NCBI GenBank assembly: GCA_900073065.1
Contig: FJOG01000011.1
Coordinates: 1,558,912-1,622,911, forward strand
Length of the DNA: 64,000 nucleotides
Source: Phialocephala subalpina
Taxonomy: Eukaryota; Ascomycota; Leotiomycetes; Helotiales; Mollisiaceae
Direction of reading: 5' to 3'
The translations under genes and the position numbers were made by a program. Position 1 is the first letter of the stretch. Each line of letters begins with the position of its first letter. Below the pieces are notes generated by a model, which saw only the letters and a program-made list of their open reading frames with translations, did no database searches and was not told where the DNA came from. Shown one piece after another: positions 42,953 to 54,356 of the stretch.

Positions 42953-45210
42953 ATGGCATTCTCTCGAGGAAGCGGGCGGATATCCAGCCTCGCCTCGGGC
43001 AAGCTTCTAGCAACAACACGAAGAGGAATAGCTTCTGCAGCACGGAAACCTGCAGCACGAAGAGGACTTGCCTCCGCCGCACCCGCAGTACAAGAATTCC
43101 CACGGCACGACCTTCCTCCAGTTCCAAACCGACTCGAAGCAATCAAGAACGCAAAGCCCTTCTCCGCCTTCCTCACAGACACCTACCAACGACAACACGA
43201 CTACCTCCGAATATCCATCACTGAGAAATGCAACCTCCGCTGCCTCTACTGCATGCCCGAAGAAGGTGTCCCTCAATCACCAGCTCCCGACCTTTTGACG
43301 ACTCCTGAGATATATATGCTGTCATCCGTGTTTGTGAACCAGGGTGTCACGAAGATACGGTTGACGGGCGGAGAGCCTACTGTTAGGAGGGATATACTGC
43401 CATTGATGCAGCAGATTGGCTCTCTTCGCTCCAAGGGTCTGCGGGAGCTCTGCTTGACAACCAACGGCGTCACTCTCCATCGAAAGCTAGACGGCATGGT
43501 AGAAGCAGGACTCACAGGCGTGAACCTCAGTCTCGACACTCTCGACCCATGGCAATTCCAAATCATGACCCGACGGAAAGGATTCGAAGCTGTGATGAAG
43601 AGCATGAACCGAATCCTCGAAATGAACAAACTCGGAGCTGGAATAAAGCTCAAGATAAACTGTGTGGTGATGCGGGGTATCAACGAGCGAGAAATCCTAC
43701 CTTTCGTGGAACTGGGACGAGAACAAGACATCGAGGTCCGATTTATCGAATATATGCCTTTTGATGGCAATAAATGGAGTCAGGGGAAGATGTTGAGTTA
43801 TCAGGAAATGCTGGATATGATTCGTGCGAAATATCCTACGTTACGAAAAGTCCAAGATCACAAAAACGACACGAGCAAGACGTATGAGATACCTGGCTTT
43901 GTGGGGAAGATGGGATTTATTACTAGCATGACGCATAATTTCTGCGGGACGTGTAACAGGCTTCGAATCACCAGCGATGGGAATCTGAAAGTCTGTCTTT
44001 TTGGCAACGCGGAAGTCTCATTGCGAGATATTTTACGGAAAACGAACAATGGGAATCCGATTGATGAGGCAGCGTTCGAGGCTATGAAGCAGATCGAGAT
44101 GGATCGACGGCAAGGACTCTCGACGGAACCCCTTGGTGGTACGGAACATGAGAGGGAATTGTTGGATGTTATTGGATTGGCGGTTAGTAGGAAGAAGGAG
44201 AAGCACGCGGGGATGGGGGAGTTGGAGAATATGAAGAATAGGCCGATGATTTTGATAGGTGGGTAGGTCCCCATCTTTTCTTCCTGTATATGGTTGGGAA
44301 AATGCATGCATGAGCGGCGTTCATTTTTTGAAGCATATACCCGATGTATGTAGCTGGATAGCTGTACATAATGAATCATGAGAGATGATACAGTTTCCGT
44401 TACTGATTGTGCTCAGATGAAATGCTTTCCAGGAAACCCTCCTTTCCTCGCAAAACAACCCAGCTACGGACGTTGAGGCTACAGCGTAGTCCTTGGAGTC
44501 AAATCCCGCCCCATCTACTGCCCTCAATACCATCTGTCAGCCAAATTCGACTCTACTCATACTCCAGCAAACCCTCTTCGCCGTCCTCAGCGTCAGCAAC
44601 CCCTCCAACCGAACCTAAACTCACACACCTCTCCCCCACCGGCTCGGCGCACATGGTCTCAATCTCCGACAAAAACATAACAACAAGACTAGCCACAGCA
44701 GTTTGCTCTGTCCACTTCTCGAACGCAACTCCATTACCATTAATCAAAAGCAACAGCATGAAAAAAGGAGACGTGCTTTCTGTTGCTAGGATAGCGGGGA
44801 TAATGGCTGCTAAGAGGACGAGTGATTTGGTGCCACTTTGTCATCCGATTGGGATTGAGAAGGTTAGTGTCGAGTTGGAAGTTGTTGGGCCTTCCTCGTC
44901 CACTGGAGGTGGTACCAAGGAGGCGGCAAGTATACCATGGCAAGGAACAGGCCAAGGAGACGCATACCCTTTCCATTCGTCATCGAGCTCGAAAGGAAGA
45001 CAGGATCTAGGATTCGGGAGGATAGATGTCACAGCAACAGTCCAATGCTCAGGCAAAACAGGTGTAGAGATGGAAGCCCTAACAGCAGCGAGTGTAGCTG
45101 CATTGACGGTGTATGATATGTGTAAAGCGGTTGATAAGGGGATGAGGGTTGAGGGACTTAGGGTGGTGAGAAAGGAGGGTGGGAAGAGTGGGAGTTGGGT
45201 TGAGGGCTAG
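42953..45210 (+). CDS. cnxABC: molybdenum cofactor biosynthesis protein, MoaA-MoaC fusion (MOCS1 / cnxABC type)
   Basis: Exons 42953-44258 and 44417-45210, joined by a 158-nt intron (GTGGGT..TGTGCTCAG, branch CTGAT), give 699 aa. Start MAFSRGSGRISSLASGKLL begins an Arg/Ser/Ala-rich mitochondrial-type presequence. MoaA part: radical-SAM cluster Cys93, Cys97, Cys100 (CNLRCLYC), TGGEPTVRRDI, RFIEYMPF, and the C-terminal cluster Cys331, Cys334, Cys348 (FCGTCNRLRITSDG). MoaC part: SAHMVSISDK, KKGDVLSVARIAGIMAAKRT, DLVPLCHPI, VEMEALTAASVAAL and DMCKAVDKGM. MoaA and MoaC turn GTP into cyclic pyranopterin monophosphate. If the intron is retained, translation ends at 44264-44266 right after Gly-Gly, giving a MoaA-only protein with the C-terminal double glycine known to matter in MOCS1A. 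The MoaC part could also be translated from an internal start. Confidence 0.93.
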
Positions 45211-45443
45211 AATGTGGACGAGGGATAATATTTGTAGAAGAGTTCGAATGCAAGAATTTAACCTCAGCCTCCGTGGCAACGACGAGCGTCTATCATGGAA
45301 TTTCAAGTTGAAGTGCACAACAACAAAATGTTCCACTTTTGTGCAATATCAATCTTCATTCATTTTCTAGCAGCTATCGACAAACTTTTGGTCTTCCTTT
45401 TTCTGTTTTTTTGTTTTTCTACAAGCTAATCCCAAGCAACAAT

Positions 45444-47987
45444 CTACTCACTCTCACCAACCTTCTCATCAATCTCCACCTCCACCTCATCAATCTTCCC
45501 CTCAACCTCTTCCGCCTCATCCTTCAAGCTATCCCACTCACCCTTCAACCAGCTCCACCCATCCTTCAAATCTTGCTCCCACTCCTCAGTCTTCTCCTTT
45601 ACATCTCCGATATCCCTCTTTGATTTCTTGGGATCGAAATCAAGATCAGCAATGGCGAGAGCAAATCGACGAGTTGATTCAGCGATGCATTTCTTATCGC
45701 GCTTGCAGGCTTCGAGTTCGGTCACGTGTGCGTCGTTTAGGGTTTGGATTTTGCGGATGTAGGATGCGTGGTCGCGTTTTTGGGTTGAGGCGGAAACGGG
45801 GGAGAGAGGTTCTCCGGATGAGGAGTGTGTTGGTGGGGCTTCGTCATCGTCTGGGTCGTCATTCAGGATTGGCAAAGAGCTAGAGGTGGCCGACGAAGTG
45901 GAATTGGACGAGACGATGGGCTTTGAGAGTGTTGAAGTGGTAGGGGCAGGGGCAGGAGATGATGAGGTCTTGAGGGAGGCGGTGGGTGCTGAGATGATTG
46001 ACGGGGTCGGGGTGGCCGATGACGATGTCTTGCGAGAGCTGGTCGTCGAGGATAGGGTTGAGGAGGGATGCTGAACAGGATGCAATTCTTCTCCCTTCGA
46101 GCCGGCGATCTCATGATTGGGAACTTTGTCATCATCAAGGTCATCGTCGTCAATCGTGGGCCTCGAGGTTGGGGCTGAAACTTGTGAAGCTTGGACGGAG
46201 CCTGTGCCAGATGCTAATGTTGAGGAAGACGACCGAATCACTGGACTGGAAGTCGAAGATGAAAGTAGGGCGACGTTCGATGTCTTGCTGCTAGGTGTCT
46301 CCTCAACAGACGTGGTGGAAGGTGAGACCCGGCTCGGTCGATGTTTGTTCATGAGACTGAGGAAATCGGGAAAGCTGGTGCTCTTGGCTTCGGTCGAATT
46401 CTTGCTCGCAGATGAAGTTAGAGTCAAAGACGAAGCACTCGAGGTAGATTCTGGCCGGATGGTCGATGAGGTGCTAGACAAGAGGCCAGCAGACGAGCTG
46501 GTGGCAGCAGTACCGCTTGCTGCTTGAGTATTGGCCGGCAGGATATTGGAGTGGATGCTGGAGAGAGGAGCAGTTGAACTTGTCGCGATTGTGTTGCTCT
46601 CCGAAGTAGTGCTGACAAACAAAGTACTCGATGAGACAGTCGACATAGACTTGCCAGAGGAGCGTGTGGTAGTGGTGCCACTGAAGGACGGGATCGAAAA
46701 CGACGAACTCAGTTTTGGAGTCTCAGTGGCACTGCTGACTTTCGTCGCTACGAGGCTAGTTGCCTTGCTGAGGTCGATGACGGCCTCCTCGTGGATCTTG
46801 TTCTGAGCCTTGCTGCTGCTGTTAAACTCAAAGCCTGATCTCACGATTGTGCCGTCTTCGGGATCGGACTTTGTCCAGGAATCCGCTGAGGTATCACTCT
46901 CGGTCTTGCTATCGAAAGTGTTGTTGGTAGTCGAGTTCAATTTTGCCAGCTCATCGAGGTAGTAATTTCGGAGCTCCAACGGTAAGTTATCGAGACTCTT
47001 GAGGGTCTCGGCAGCATCGTCGATAGTCTGATGCTTCTCTCTCGAGGACTCCGAGTGGACTGTACTAATGCGGGTGCGAGCATGATCTACAATCGTGTTG
47101 GCTTCCCTGTACGTCTTCTCCTCGGTCTTGATCTTGCAATCATCGAAGATTTTACTCTCCTTGTCATGATTGTGTTTGATCTTGCGCGCTTGGACTTTCG
47201 TGGATGTGCAGTTTCCACCTCCAAATACACCGTGGACTGCTCTGTGGAAGTACGACAGAAGAGCGTCATTAAAAGTCGACTGGGCTATGTTGTTTTCGGG
47301 TTTCAAAGCCAATATCAACCCCTTCGCAGAGAATAGCTTGGCTGCGGTGAGGTTGCCATTCTTAAAGTCATCCACGAGGCGTTGTGCCGCGACGTCTGCA
47401 TCTCTCTTGGTCAAAATGACGTCCTTGCCCGCCTCCGGATGTGAAGGTGCCATTGCAAGGTCATGACCGCCGCCTCGCACGAAGGGGTTATGAACATCGT
47501 CTCGCTCTCCCAGAGTAGTATTCTTGTCACGCGGAGGTTGAGTGGCAGGACGAGGACCACCTTCTCCAGGCTTCCAGGCTGGCGGCGGAGGCTTAGTCGT
47601 GACATTTGAACCAAGTTTGAATGCGTCCGCGATCTTCTGTTGGAAGAAGTTGTTAAGAGGAGCGTGATCCTGCTTTGTCGATGTCTTGTTCTTGTGTCCA
47701 GTTCGATGTTGGGCAGGAGTGTTGGGGAGAAGACCAACTCGTCCCAATGCATTATCTTTGAGTTGCTCAAACGATTTGCTGATAGTCGGGTATTTCTCGA
47801 GGTTGGTAGGATTCTCAGATGCCGTTTTCGGATCATTGGCAATTGCTAGTGCGACAATAATACCGTCTGTCCGTACCATAAGCGGAATTGGCTCTAGACC
47901 TGGCGATGAGGTTCGTGTATTTTTGACAGGCGCAGCTATTGCGGTGTAGGCCAAGATAGCCGCTGCGATGCAACAATTGATCTTCAT
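45444..47987 (-). CDS. large Ser/Thr-rich secreted protein, 847 aa
   Basis: Single exon. Signal peptide at residues 1-19 (MKINCCIAAAILAYTAIAA). Residues 20-420 are basic and hydrophilic with a KNTRTSSPG start, a KLFSAKGLILALKPENNI segment and an HGVFGGGNCTSTK segment. Residues about 430-740 are mucin-like Ser/Thr-rich sequence (SSTSSTIRPESTSSASSLTL type), likely heavily O-mannosylated, interrupted twice by acidic DDDDLDDD and DDDPDDDEAPP patches. The end has conserved-looking HASYIRKIQTLNDAHVTELE and CKRDKKCIAES, two Cys flanking a basic turn, then an acidic amphipathic tail (EEWEQDLKDGWSWLKGEWDS). No GPI signal or transmembrane helix at the C-terminus. I do not recognise the family. A cell-surface or matrix role is a guess from composition. 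Confidence 0.75.
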   Translation of the reverse strand: MKINCCIAAAILAYTAIAAPVKNTRTSSPGLEPIPLMVRTDGIIVALAIANDPKTASENPTNLEKYPTISKSFEQLKDNALGRVGLLPNTPAQHRTGHKNKTSTKQDHAPLNNFFQQKIADAFKLGSNVTTKPPPPAWKPGEGGPRPATQPPRDKNTTLGERDDVHNPFVRGGGHDLAMAPSHPEAGKDVILTKRDADVAAQRLVDDFKNGNLTAAKLFSAKGLILALKPENNIAQSTFNDALLSYFHRAVHGVFGGGNCTSTKVQARKIKHNHDKESKIFDDCKIKTEEKTYREANTIVDHARTRISTVHSESSREKHQTIDDAAETLKSLDNLPLELRNYYLDELAKLNSTTNNTFDSKTESDTSADSWTKSDPEDGTIVRSGFEFNSSSKAQNKIHEEAVIDLSKATSLVATKVSSATETPKLSSSFSIPSFSGTTTTRSSGKSMSTVSSSTLFVSTTSESNTIATSSTAPLSSIHSNILPANTQAASGTAATSSSAGLLSSTSSTIRPESTSSASSLTLTSSASKNSTEAKSTSFPDFLSLMNKHRPSRVSPSTTSVEETPSSKTSNVALLSSSTSSPVIRSSSSTLASGTGSVQASQVSAPTSRPTIDDDDLDDDKVPNHEIAGSKGEELHPVQHPSSTLSSTTSSRKTSSSATPTPSIISAPTASLKTSSSPAPAPTTSTLSKPIVSSNSTSSATSSSLPILNDDPDDDEAPPTHSSSGEPLSPVSASTQKRDHASYIRKIQTLNDAHVTELEACKRDKKCIAESTRRFALAIADLDFDPKKSKRDIGDVKEKTEEWEQDLKDGWSWLKGEWDSLKDEAEEVEGKIDEVEVEIDEKVGESE

Positions 47988-48941
47988 TGTGCGTGATATG
48001 AACGAGTGACTGATGTGAAGAATGTTCGTTAAAAGTTGTTGAAGAGGAAAACTTGAGGGTGGGAAAAGAATACCTTTTTATTATGTGGGCGATTTATCAT
48101 CTTCGTCAACACTATGGAAGTCCAAAAATTCTTACTTCTCAGATTCATTGAGCCACTGGGTATTTGGGTATAGTTTACGGCAAGTTGCTCAATGTTCATA
48201 ACCCATTTCTAAGTCCGGACTGGCGTTCCATAGTTTGAAAAGGAGGCCCAAGTTTGGTAGCTCGCTAAATTTCGCTAACCACTAAAAGGGGCAAACGCAC
48301 AAAATTTTTCTTGTGACGTGCAATTTAGGTTGCGAAAGTGAGGACATCGTTGCATCATAATTACCGAGATCGTACAAGGCTATCGCACATTCAAATTCAG
48401 ATCAATCACGGGCATCGAAGAAGGCTCGCTTCCTTTGTCCAATGATACTCGAGCATAGGCTGGCAACCCAGTGCCTCACCTTCACGGCTTCGCCCCTACT
48501 GTTGCATATCCTTTTTTGATCTCTTCACTGTGAGCTATGACTGCATGTTTTTGAATCAAAATGCATCGATTATTTACAAAAACCAAAAACAACCTCACTT
48601 ATCGTACACATCTCCCTTGCAAACCCTTTTTTCCCGATCTCCCAGGCTTGCAGGGACATTGGTAGCCTCCTCCCCTCAGATTGTCCCAACAATTCCGCTG
48701 TATATTCAGTCAGATCATGACAAGATGTAAGGTCTAGACAACACTGGAGCATTGCGAGCGCTGTTTGCGGTCCAGTTTTCCTACCTGCAGCAATGATTTC
48801 GCACATTTTGGCTAGTATGGGGGGAAAGGTGCAGCTGAATCCAACAATCTACCAGCTTGGTCTGCATATTCACGGTTCTCCTTGTCTCGATGAAGCTTCG
48901 TTAGGCGAGAGCATTAAATCATACTCGACCCTCATCTCAGC
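47988..48941. other. intergenic, about 950 bases
   Basis: Upstream region of the Ser/Thr-rich gene and 3' flank of the next minus-strand gene. No gene seen. From here rightward the window becomes gene-poor. Confidence 0.4.
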
Positions 48942-50852
48942 TCAGGACACCTTCGATTGTCCAGCCGAGGTTGGGACACTAGACCTGCTGACATCGGGGT
49001 CGTGAAGCGGGTCCGAGTACCTGACCGATGTTTTCTTGTGATCCCCTATCAGTCTCTGGACCGAGTTCGGTCGAAGCATCCCCTGAGAATGTCCCTCACG
49101 TTGTGGGATATTGTCCTCGCCTAGTGAGGGAGGGGTACAGAGCCCAACCTCGTCGAGATTCTCTCCCATGCTTCGCTTGCCAGGAGGATGTTCTGGGGTG
49201 TTGGGACTTGGTTCTGAAGATACTGGCTCATTATTCGTCGCTCCTTCCCCGTCGTCACTGGCTATTGGCTTAACTTGGTGCTTGCGACCACCGGAAGCTT
49301 TTATTTGCACCTCTTTGGCATCCTTGATTCGCCACCAGCCTCCATCCTTGGCGGCCAATCCTTTCTCGCATACCTGGATGAGCTTTACCGATCGCGAAAG
49401 CGTTTGTATACTAGATCTGAAACATTTTTTGAGGTCCTTGTTCTGTTCCTGGTAGTCCCCGCGCTATTCCATCACCATGTGAATCAACCCCTTCGTTCTT
49501 ATTACATGTCCTGGAACTCGCAATAAAATGGCGTAGGCGAGCCATTCAAAAGATGGACCAGTCGATTTATTCTTCTTTATGGGCGGAGGTTCAAACGTCC
49601 ATTCGCTCATTTCGGGTGTTTTGACCTCGATGTCGAACTTTCCCACTTCCAAGCCAATCTTACCTAGGCTGCCCTTCTCGTACTTCTCAGCCCAGCTTGG
49701 TGAGTCCTTGTTTGCAAGCTCCGCATATGTTGGTTGGACATATTGCAAGGGTGGTGAAGGCGGGGAAGCGGGAGTCAATGGGTAGGAAACCTTCGGTACG
49801 TCGCTGGAAGGCCCTTCACCATTGTCCTGGGTATGTTGGGACATTATGGAAGATCTTGCTTTCTCCGTCTTGTTCCTCTTTCGCATAGGCCGACTGGCTT
49901 CATTCTCCGACCGGAATTCTGAGGCCATATCATACCCCGGCGCAGAGGTCGACGACCCTTCGCCATTGTCCTGAATGCTTTGGGACATTGCCGTACCCCT
50001 CTTCCTTTTCGCTGCTGGTTTTGCCCTCGCTTTGCTTTCTTTTGGTGTAGGCTTACGTGTGGAAGCTCTACCAGTCGCTTGCAAGGTTGTTGGGACTGCC
50101 TCGTCAATATCCTGCATGTTCTGTGACTTTGGCAATGTCTCATCGTGGCACTTTTGCTTCTCTTTGGCGATTTTTTCATGCAGAAGTTCTGCCTGCTTCC
50201 TCTTCTCTTCTGCTTCTTCTTTCTGGAGGTAGGAGAGATGCCCACCCAACTTCCCCAAGCCTATTGCAACTTGCTTGAGAACGCCATCTTCGGCATGAAA
50301 ATTGCACAAGAAATGACTGAAAGATTCTTGCAAATTTCCACTGCCACCATTTGCAGCATCTTTAAGATCTTCAAAGACCTTATTTGCAAAAATCGCCAAC
50401 AGTGTTTCGCAACTTGAAGATCGGAAATATGTATGATGCAGGTGGTAAGCCCAAATCGAGAGCATCTTGACGAAGACCTCATCGTTCCAGTAACTATTTC
50501 GAGGAATCTGACACTCGATTCTCTTCAACTGAAATTCAATCTTGTTGAAAGGATTCCATAGGTCAGTGCAATTTCCCCAGCATTTTGGGTCATTATGGTA
50601 TGCACAAATGACTTTCCCTTTCTCCAACGCAGCACACGCTTCGGCAAGGATTGTTTCTCCTCGCTCTATGTCTTCTTCTCGAATAACTAGATGGTCGTTA
50701 GTCACCGCACAATCAACTTTGGGGCTTTCGCAAGAGGGGCAAAACTTACCCAGTGGAAAGCGCTCGGCTCTCGAAAACAGCTCCTCATTATGGCACTCCG
50801 CGGAGGATTCCATTTCCGAGGTTGTTATAGTCAGGATCGTATTTTGCGCCAT
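48942..50852 (-). CDS. orphan Lys/Ser-rich hypothetical protein
   Basis: Exon 1 is 50852-49506. A 132-nt intron (GTAATA..CATCCAG, phase 0) leads to exon 2, 49373-48942, giving 592 aa. The spliced join matches frames exactly and exon 2 has protein-like composition (GLAAKDGGWWRIKDAKEVQ). Without splicing the first ORF ends at 49464 (462 aa). N-terminal Cys/His-containing part: FCPSCESPKVDC and CAYHNDPKCWGNC, perhaps zinc-binding. A central helical region follows, with ESFSHFLCNFHAEDG and a Glu/Lys coiled coil (QKEEAEEKRKQAELL). Then a basic region with degenerate repeats of S-Q-x-x-QDNGEG (MSQSIQDNGEG, MSQHTQDNGEG, earlier KSQNMQDIDEA). The repeats come with nuclear-localisation-like RKRNK and AKRKRG. 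Function unknown. Confidence 0.55.
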
Positions 50853-51166
50853 ATTCGATGTTTTGGATAACTTGATGTATTACTAGTTACGAGGTTTCGA
50901 TGACTGTGGGGATGGGTGGCTTTCAAGAATACAACTCAGACAAATAGAGAAGGACATGAAGTCCAAATATATTGTGAAAAGACGTGCAGTCCGGATCTTA
51001 ATTCACTCTAAGCCTTCTCAAGCTACCACATGAACCTTGTCCCAATTCAAGCCTGTTCTTTGAATTTCGACTGGGAGTCAAGTCAGTTGACAACGGAGCC
51101 CTCAATTTTCCGCCCTTGCAAGGAGTTTCTCAAGCTATGCTGATTCGAGCGTCCTGCCGTCGAGGA
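50853..51166. other. intergenic spacer
   Basis: About 310 bases; no gene. The boundary to the polyketide synthase remnant lies near 51167. Confidence 0.35.
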
Positions 51167-52570
51167 TCACGGTTGAGCTAAGAGTTTGCTAGAAAGTTCC
51201 TTCATGGCTGGGACATTGAAAGTGATGACTGGCATCTCGGTTCGGTCAGCGAGAAGAAAACCGCTCATCTCTAGACGAGTATTGATCTCAACATCACGCT
51301 TTCCGATCTCAATCATACGTCCAAACATGGCCATGCACTTCCAAGTTACGTGGAAGAGTTGACCAGAGAGGGAATTAAGAGCAACGTCCCTTCCCTTGCC
51401 ATTCGTAGCTGCAATAATCCCAGTTGCCAAAGAAACGTTCCGATTGGAGAAGATGTGATCCTTGGGGATGTCATATGTGTCTATTATCAATTGAGCCTTC
51501 TATTTCGGGCTAACGGTCACGTATACATCTGCGCCAACCAGCTGTGCCAACTTGATAGCTGCCTGACCAATACCCCCAGCTGCGGCATGAATCAAAACAG
51601 TCTCTCCTTTCTGCAGACGAGCCGTATCGTACAGCGAGAAATACGCTGTGCAGAATACCATAGGCATGGATGTTTCCTCTTCCCACGGAATGTTGTTTGG
51701 AACCTTGGAGACGGCAATTCCTAAGAGGCGAATATAGTTCGCATAACGAACCCGCATCATTGCAGCGACGTGATCTCCGACTTTGAGATGAGTGATATTC
51801 TTACCAACACGAGTAATGACACCAGCACACTCGTGACCCATGACGGTCTCGTTAAGGTGGCCCATCGCGATCATGACATCCCGGAAATTCAAGCTGAATG
51901 TTTTAGGAGCGACTTCAACAAAGTCATCCGGAAGGGGCTGATCATGTTCAAGGTCGCCTACGAATCTCTTTGTGTCCATCAACCCAGCGGTGCCGACCTC
52001 CAGAAGCAAAGGCCGGTCTTCCTGGTAGAAGAGCTGATCTTCAACGGCAGGGAAGTCACTGTTTTGGACACTGGCCTTGTTGGCTTCTGGATCTGGGAGG
52101 ACTCGTGGGATGAGGATTTGAATATTTCTTTCAGTGTACTCGAGATCGATATTGGCAGACTCAAGCTCGGAGGCGAAAGCGATCTCGAAGATTTTGGAAA
52201 TCACCGCTGCAGACTCGATTCTAGAAGGTCTTTTGGTGGCATCCAAGTCAAGGTGACATACCGGATGCCGGCATTCTCCGTTCTCAATGTCCGCATAAGA
52301 CCTGTCACCATCGCTGCTTCGGGGTTGATGGACTCCATAGAGCCTCCTGTGGTCACCCACAGAATGCCTTTGGCGAAGGTGAGCATCTTTCCGAGAGCCA
52401 AGAAGCTGTCTTGGTCAAGTCCCGCTAAGATAGGATCCTCGATCTCGGCGACAAGGATACAAATGCTTTCCAGTAGCCTCGGATTCTTGGAAGTTTGTTA
52501 CAGCAGGGACGTTACCAGCTCAAGCGACGAGAAAAGGGAACCAACATTCTTCTCGACTAAGAATTGCTTA
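51167..52570 (-). pseudogene. polyketide synthase remnant (structural/enoyl-reductase region)
   Basis: Reading the minus strand from 52570: a segment with LGKMLTFAKGILWVTTGG and EAAMVTGLMRTLRTENAG (52201-52401 frame) precedes the enoyl reductase in highly reducing fungal polyketide synthases. The match then jumps frame near 52255 (one-base deletion). The enoyl-reductase core follows: SLNFRDVMIAMGHL, GHECAGVITRVGKNI, LIHAAAGGIGQAAIKLAQL. A TAG at 51500-51502 interrupts it; the same frame then resumes through DVALNSLSGQLFH, FGRMIEIGKRD and EMSGFLLADR and ends at 51167. Ketosynthase, acyltransferase, ketoreductase and carrier domains are absent. The 5' side is cut by the Fot1-type element at 52571. 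This is a dead fragment; its former product cannot be inferred. Confidence 0.85.
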
Positions 52571-52621
52571 AGTCAAACCCCCTAGAAGTGGGCCCCCCCC
52601 TGTTCTGGGCCACCTCGCTTA
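52571..52621 (+). repeat. left terminal inverted repeat, 51 bp
   Basis: Begins AGTCAAACCCCCTAGAAGTG and contains a run of eight C; exact reverse complement of 54357-54407. Confidence 0.95.
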
Positions 52622-54356
52622 GCATACCGCCATTACCCCACCACCTACTTTAACCTCAAATATTTTTATTATTCTTTAATAAAACTCTTCCAAATTTTGC
52701 AAGTTATTAGAACTGGTTATAAAGCCCTTATATACGGAAGCTAACGTCCAATATGCACTTAAGGACGTGGCAAATGGGAAGTCTTTGCGAAAATCCTCTC
52801 TCGATTGGAGTGTACCGAGAGGCACTCTTTAACACAGAGTACTCGGCATTTTTCCTAAGAAAGAGGCCTATACGCATTTACAGAGGCTTGCCCCGATCTA
52901 AGAGCAACGTCTTATAGACTGAGTACTAATTCAAGAAAGCTTAGGGCTTAACCCTATATATGCACAGATTAAAGCTTTTACTGGCCGTATTTTGGCCTCT
53001 CGACGCGATATTGCACCACTCGGAAAACGTTAAATGGCTGGATTTCTTCGCCGGAATCTTGTTCTTAAGACTAAAAAGCAATTTAGAATCGATTTTATGC
53101 GTGTTAATAGTGCTATATTTAATATTATTAAAGCTTAATTTCAAAAATTAGAGATACTAGCGATCAAAGTAATCAAAGTTGAAAACCGATAGAATATAGA
53201 CGAAGTAGGGATCATAGAAGGCCAAAGGGAGAATAGATTAGTAGTTAAGAGTACTGAGAAACGTTTTATTCAAAAGAAACAACCAAATTCTAAGGCTTAG
53301 ACCTCATTTATTGAGTGTATTTCTCCGAGCGGCCGAGCTATTTTTCCGATCGTTATGTTTAAAGGAAAATCAGTCCAATAATAATAGTTTCCTATGGGAT
53401 TAAAAGAGTATAAGGGCTAGAAGTTTATTGCAACTGATAACGAATAGACATCTGACGATATTGCTTTAGAGTAGTTACAAATTGTCTTTATACCCCAAAT
53501 AGCACCACGTGATCCAAAAGAGCCCCGTTTACTTATATTAGATGGCTATAAGAGCCATGAAATAACAGAATTCATATGGGAGTGCTTTTCGAATAATATC
53601 TACTTGTTATTCTTGCCATCGCATACTTTATATGTGCTTTAACCTTTGGATTTGTCTATTTTCTCCCCCTTTAAATCCGCTTATCGAAAGCGGTTAAGTT
53701 CGCTGTCTCTTATTAACGACTCGACGCCTATAAAAAAGCAAAACTTCTTGAAATGTTATAAGTAGGCTCGAGTAGATACTTTAATAAAAGAAAACTGCAA
53801 AGCGAGTTGGAAAGCCTCAAGTTTATAGCCACCGAATATCTCGAAGCCTCTCATAAACCGATTATTGCTTGAGAATAGTAATAAAGCGGCCGAGAAACCT
53901 TTATAACCGTCAGAAAAGGATGTAATACTTAAATGGATTTAAGATTTATTATTTAAAGTTTGAAAAACCCCTCAAAAAAGTGAAAATATCCGAGAAAAAT
54001 TGAGGCAAATCACGAGACTTGAAGAGACCGATACGGCAACTACTAGAGTGCTTTTTAGGAAAATAGCTAAAAGTTTAAACGATAAGGACTTTATTATTGC
54101 TAAGCAAGAGCGTAAGATCTAAGCATTAGAAGCTAAAGTAGTCTAACTTGAGCCTAGAAAACGGCGGAAAGTAAAGACTAGTCCAAATTCCAAGTTCGCT
54201 GATATCGAGAAAATCTACAAGGCACAAATAGAAGCTGGGGACCGCCAAAATGCACTATTAGATTCCGATGATTTCCCTAGTATAGCCTCTACTTTATCTC
54301 ATATATCTATTAATTAATCAAAAAGTTATTCGCGGTCGAACCATGTGGGTAGGAAT

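Noticed and set aside
45863..46806. Plus-strand ORFs opposite the Ser/Thr-rich gene (such as 46117-46527)
   Set aside because: Low-complexity antisense reading of TCN/ACN-rich codons; no start context or domain.
51770..52585. 271-aa plus-strand ORF opposite the PKS remnant
   Set aside because: Antisense of the enoyl-reductase coding sequence; no domain on this strand.
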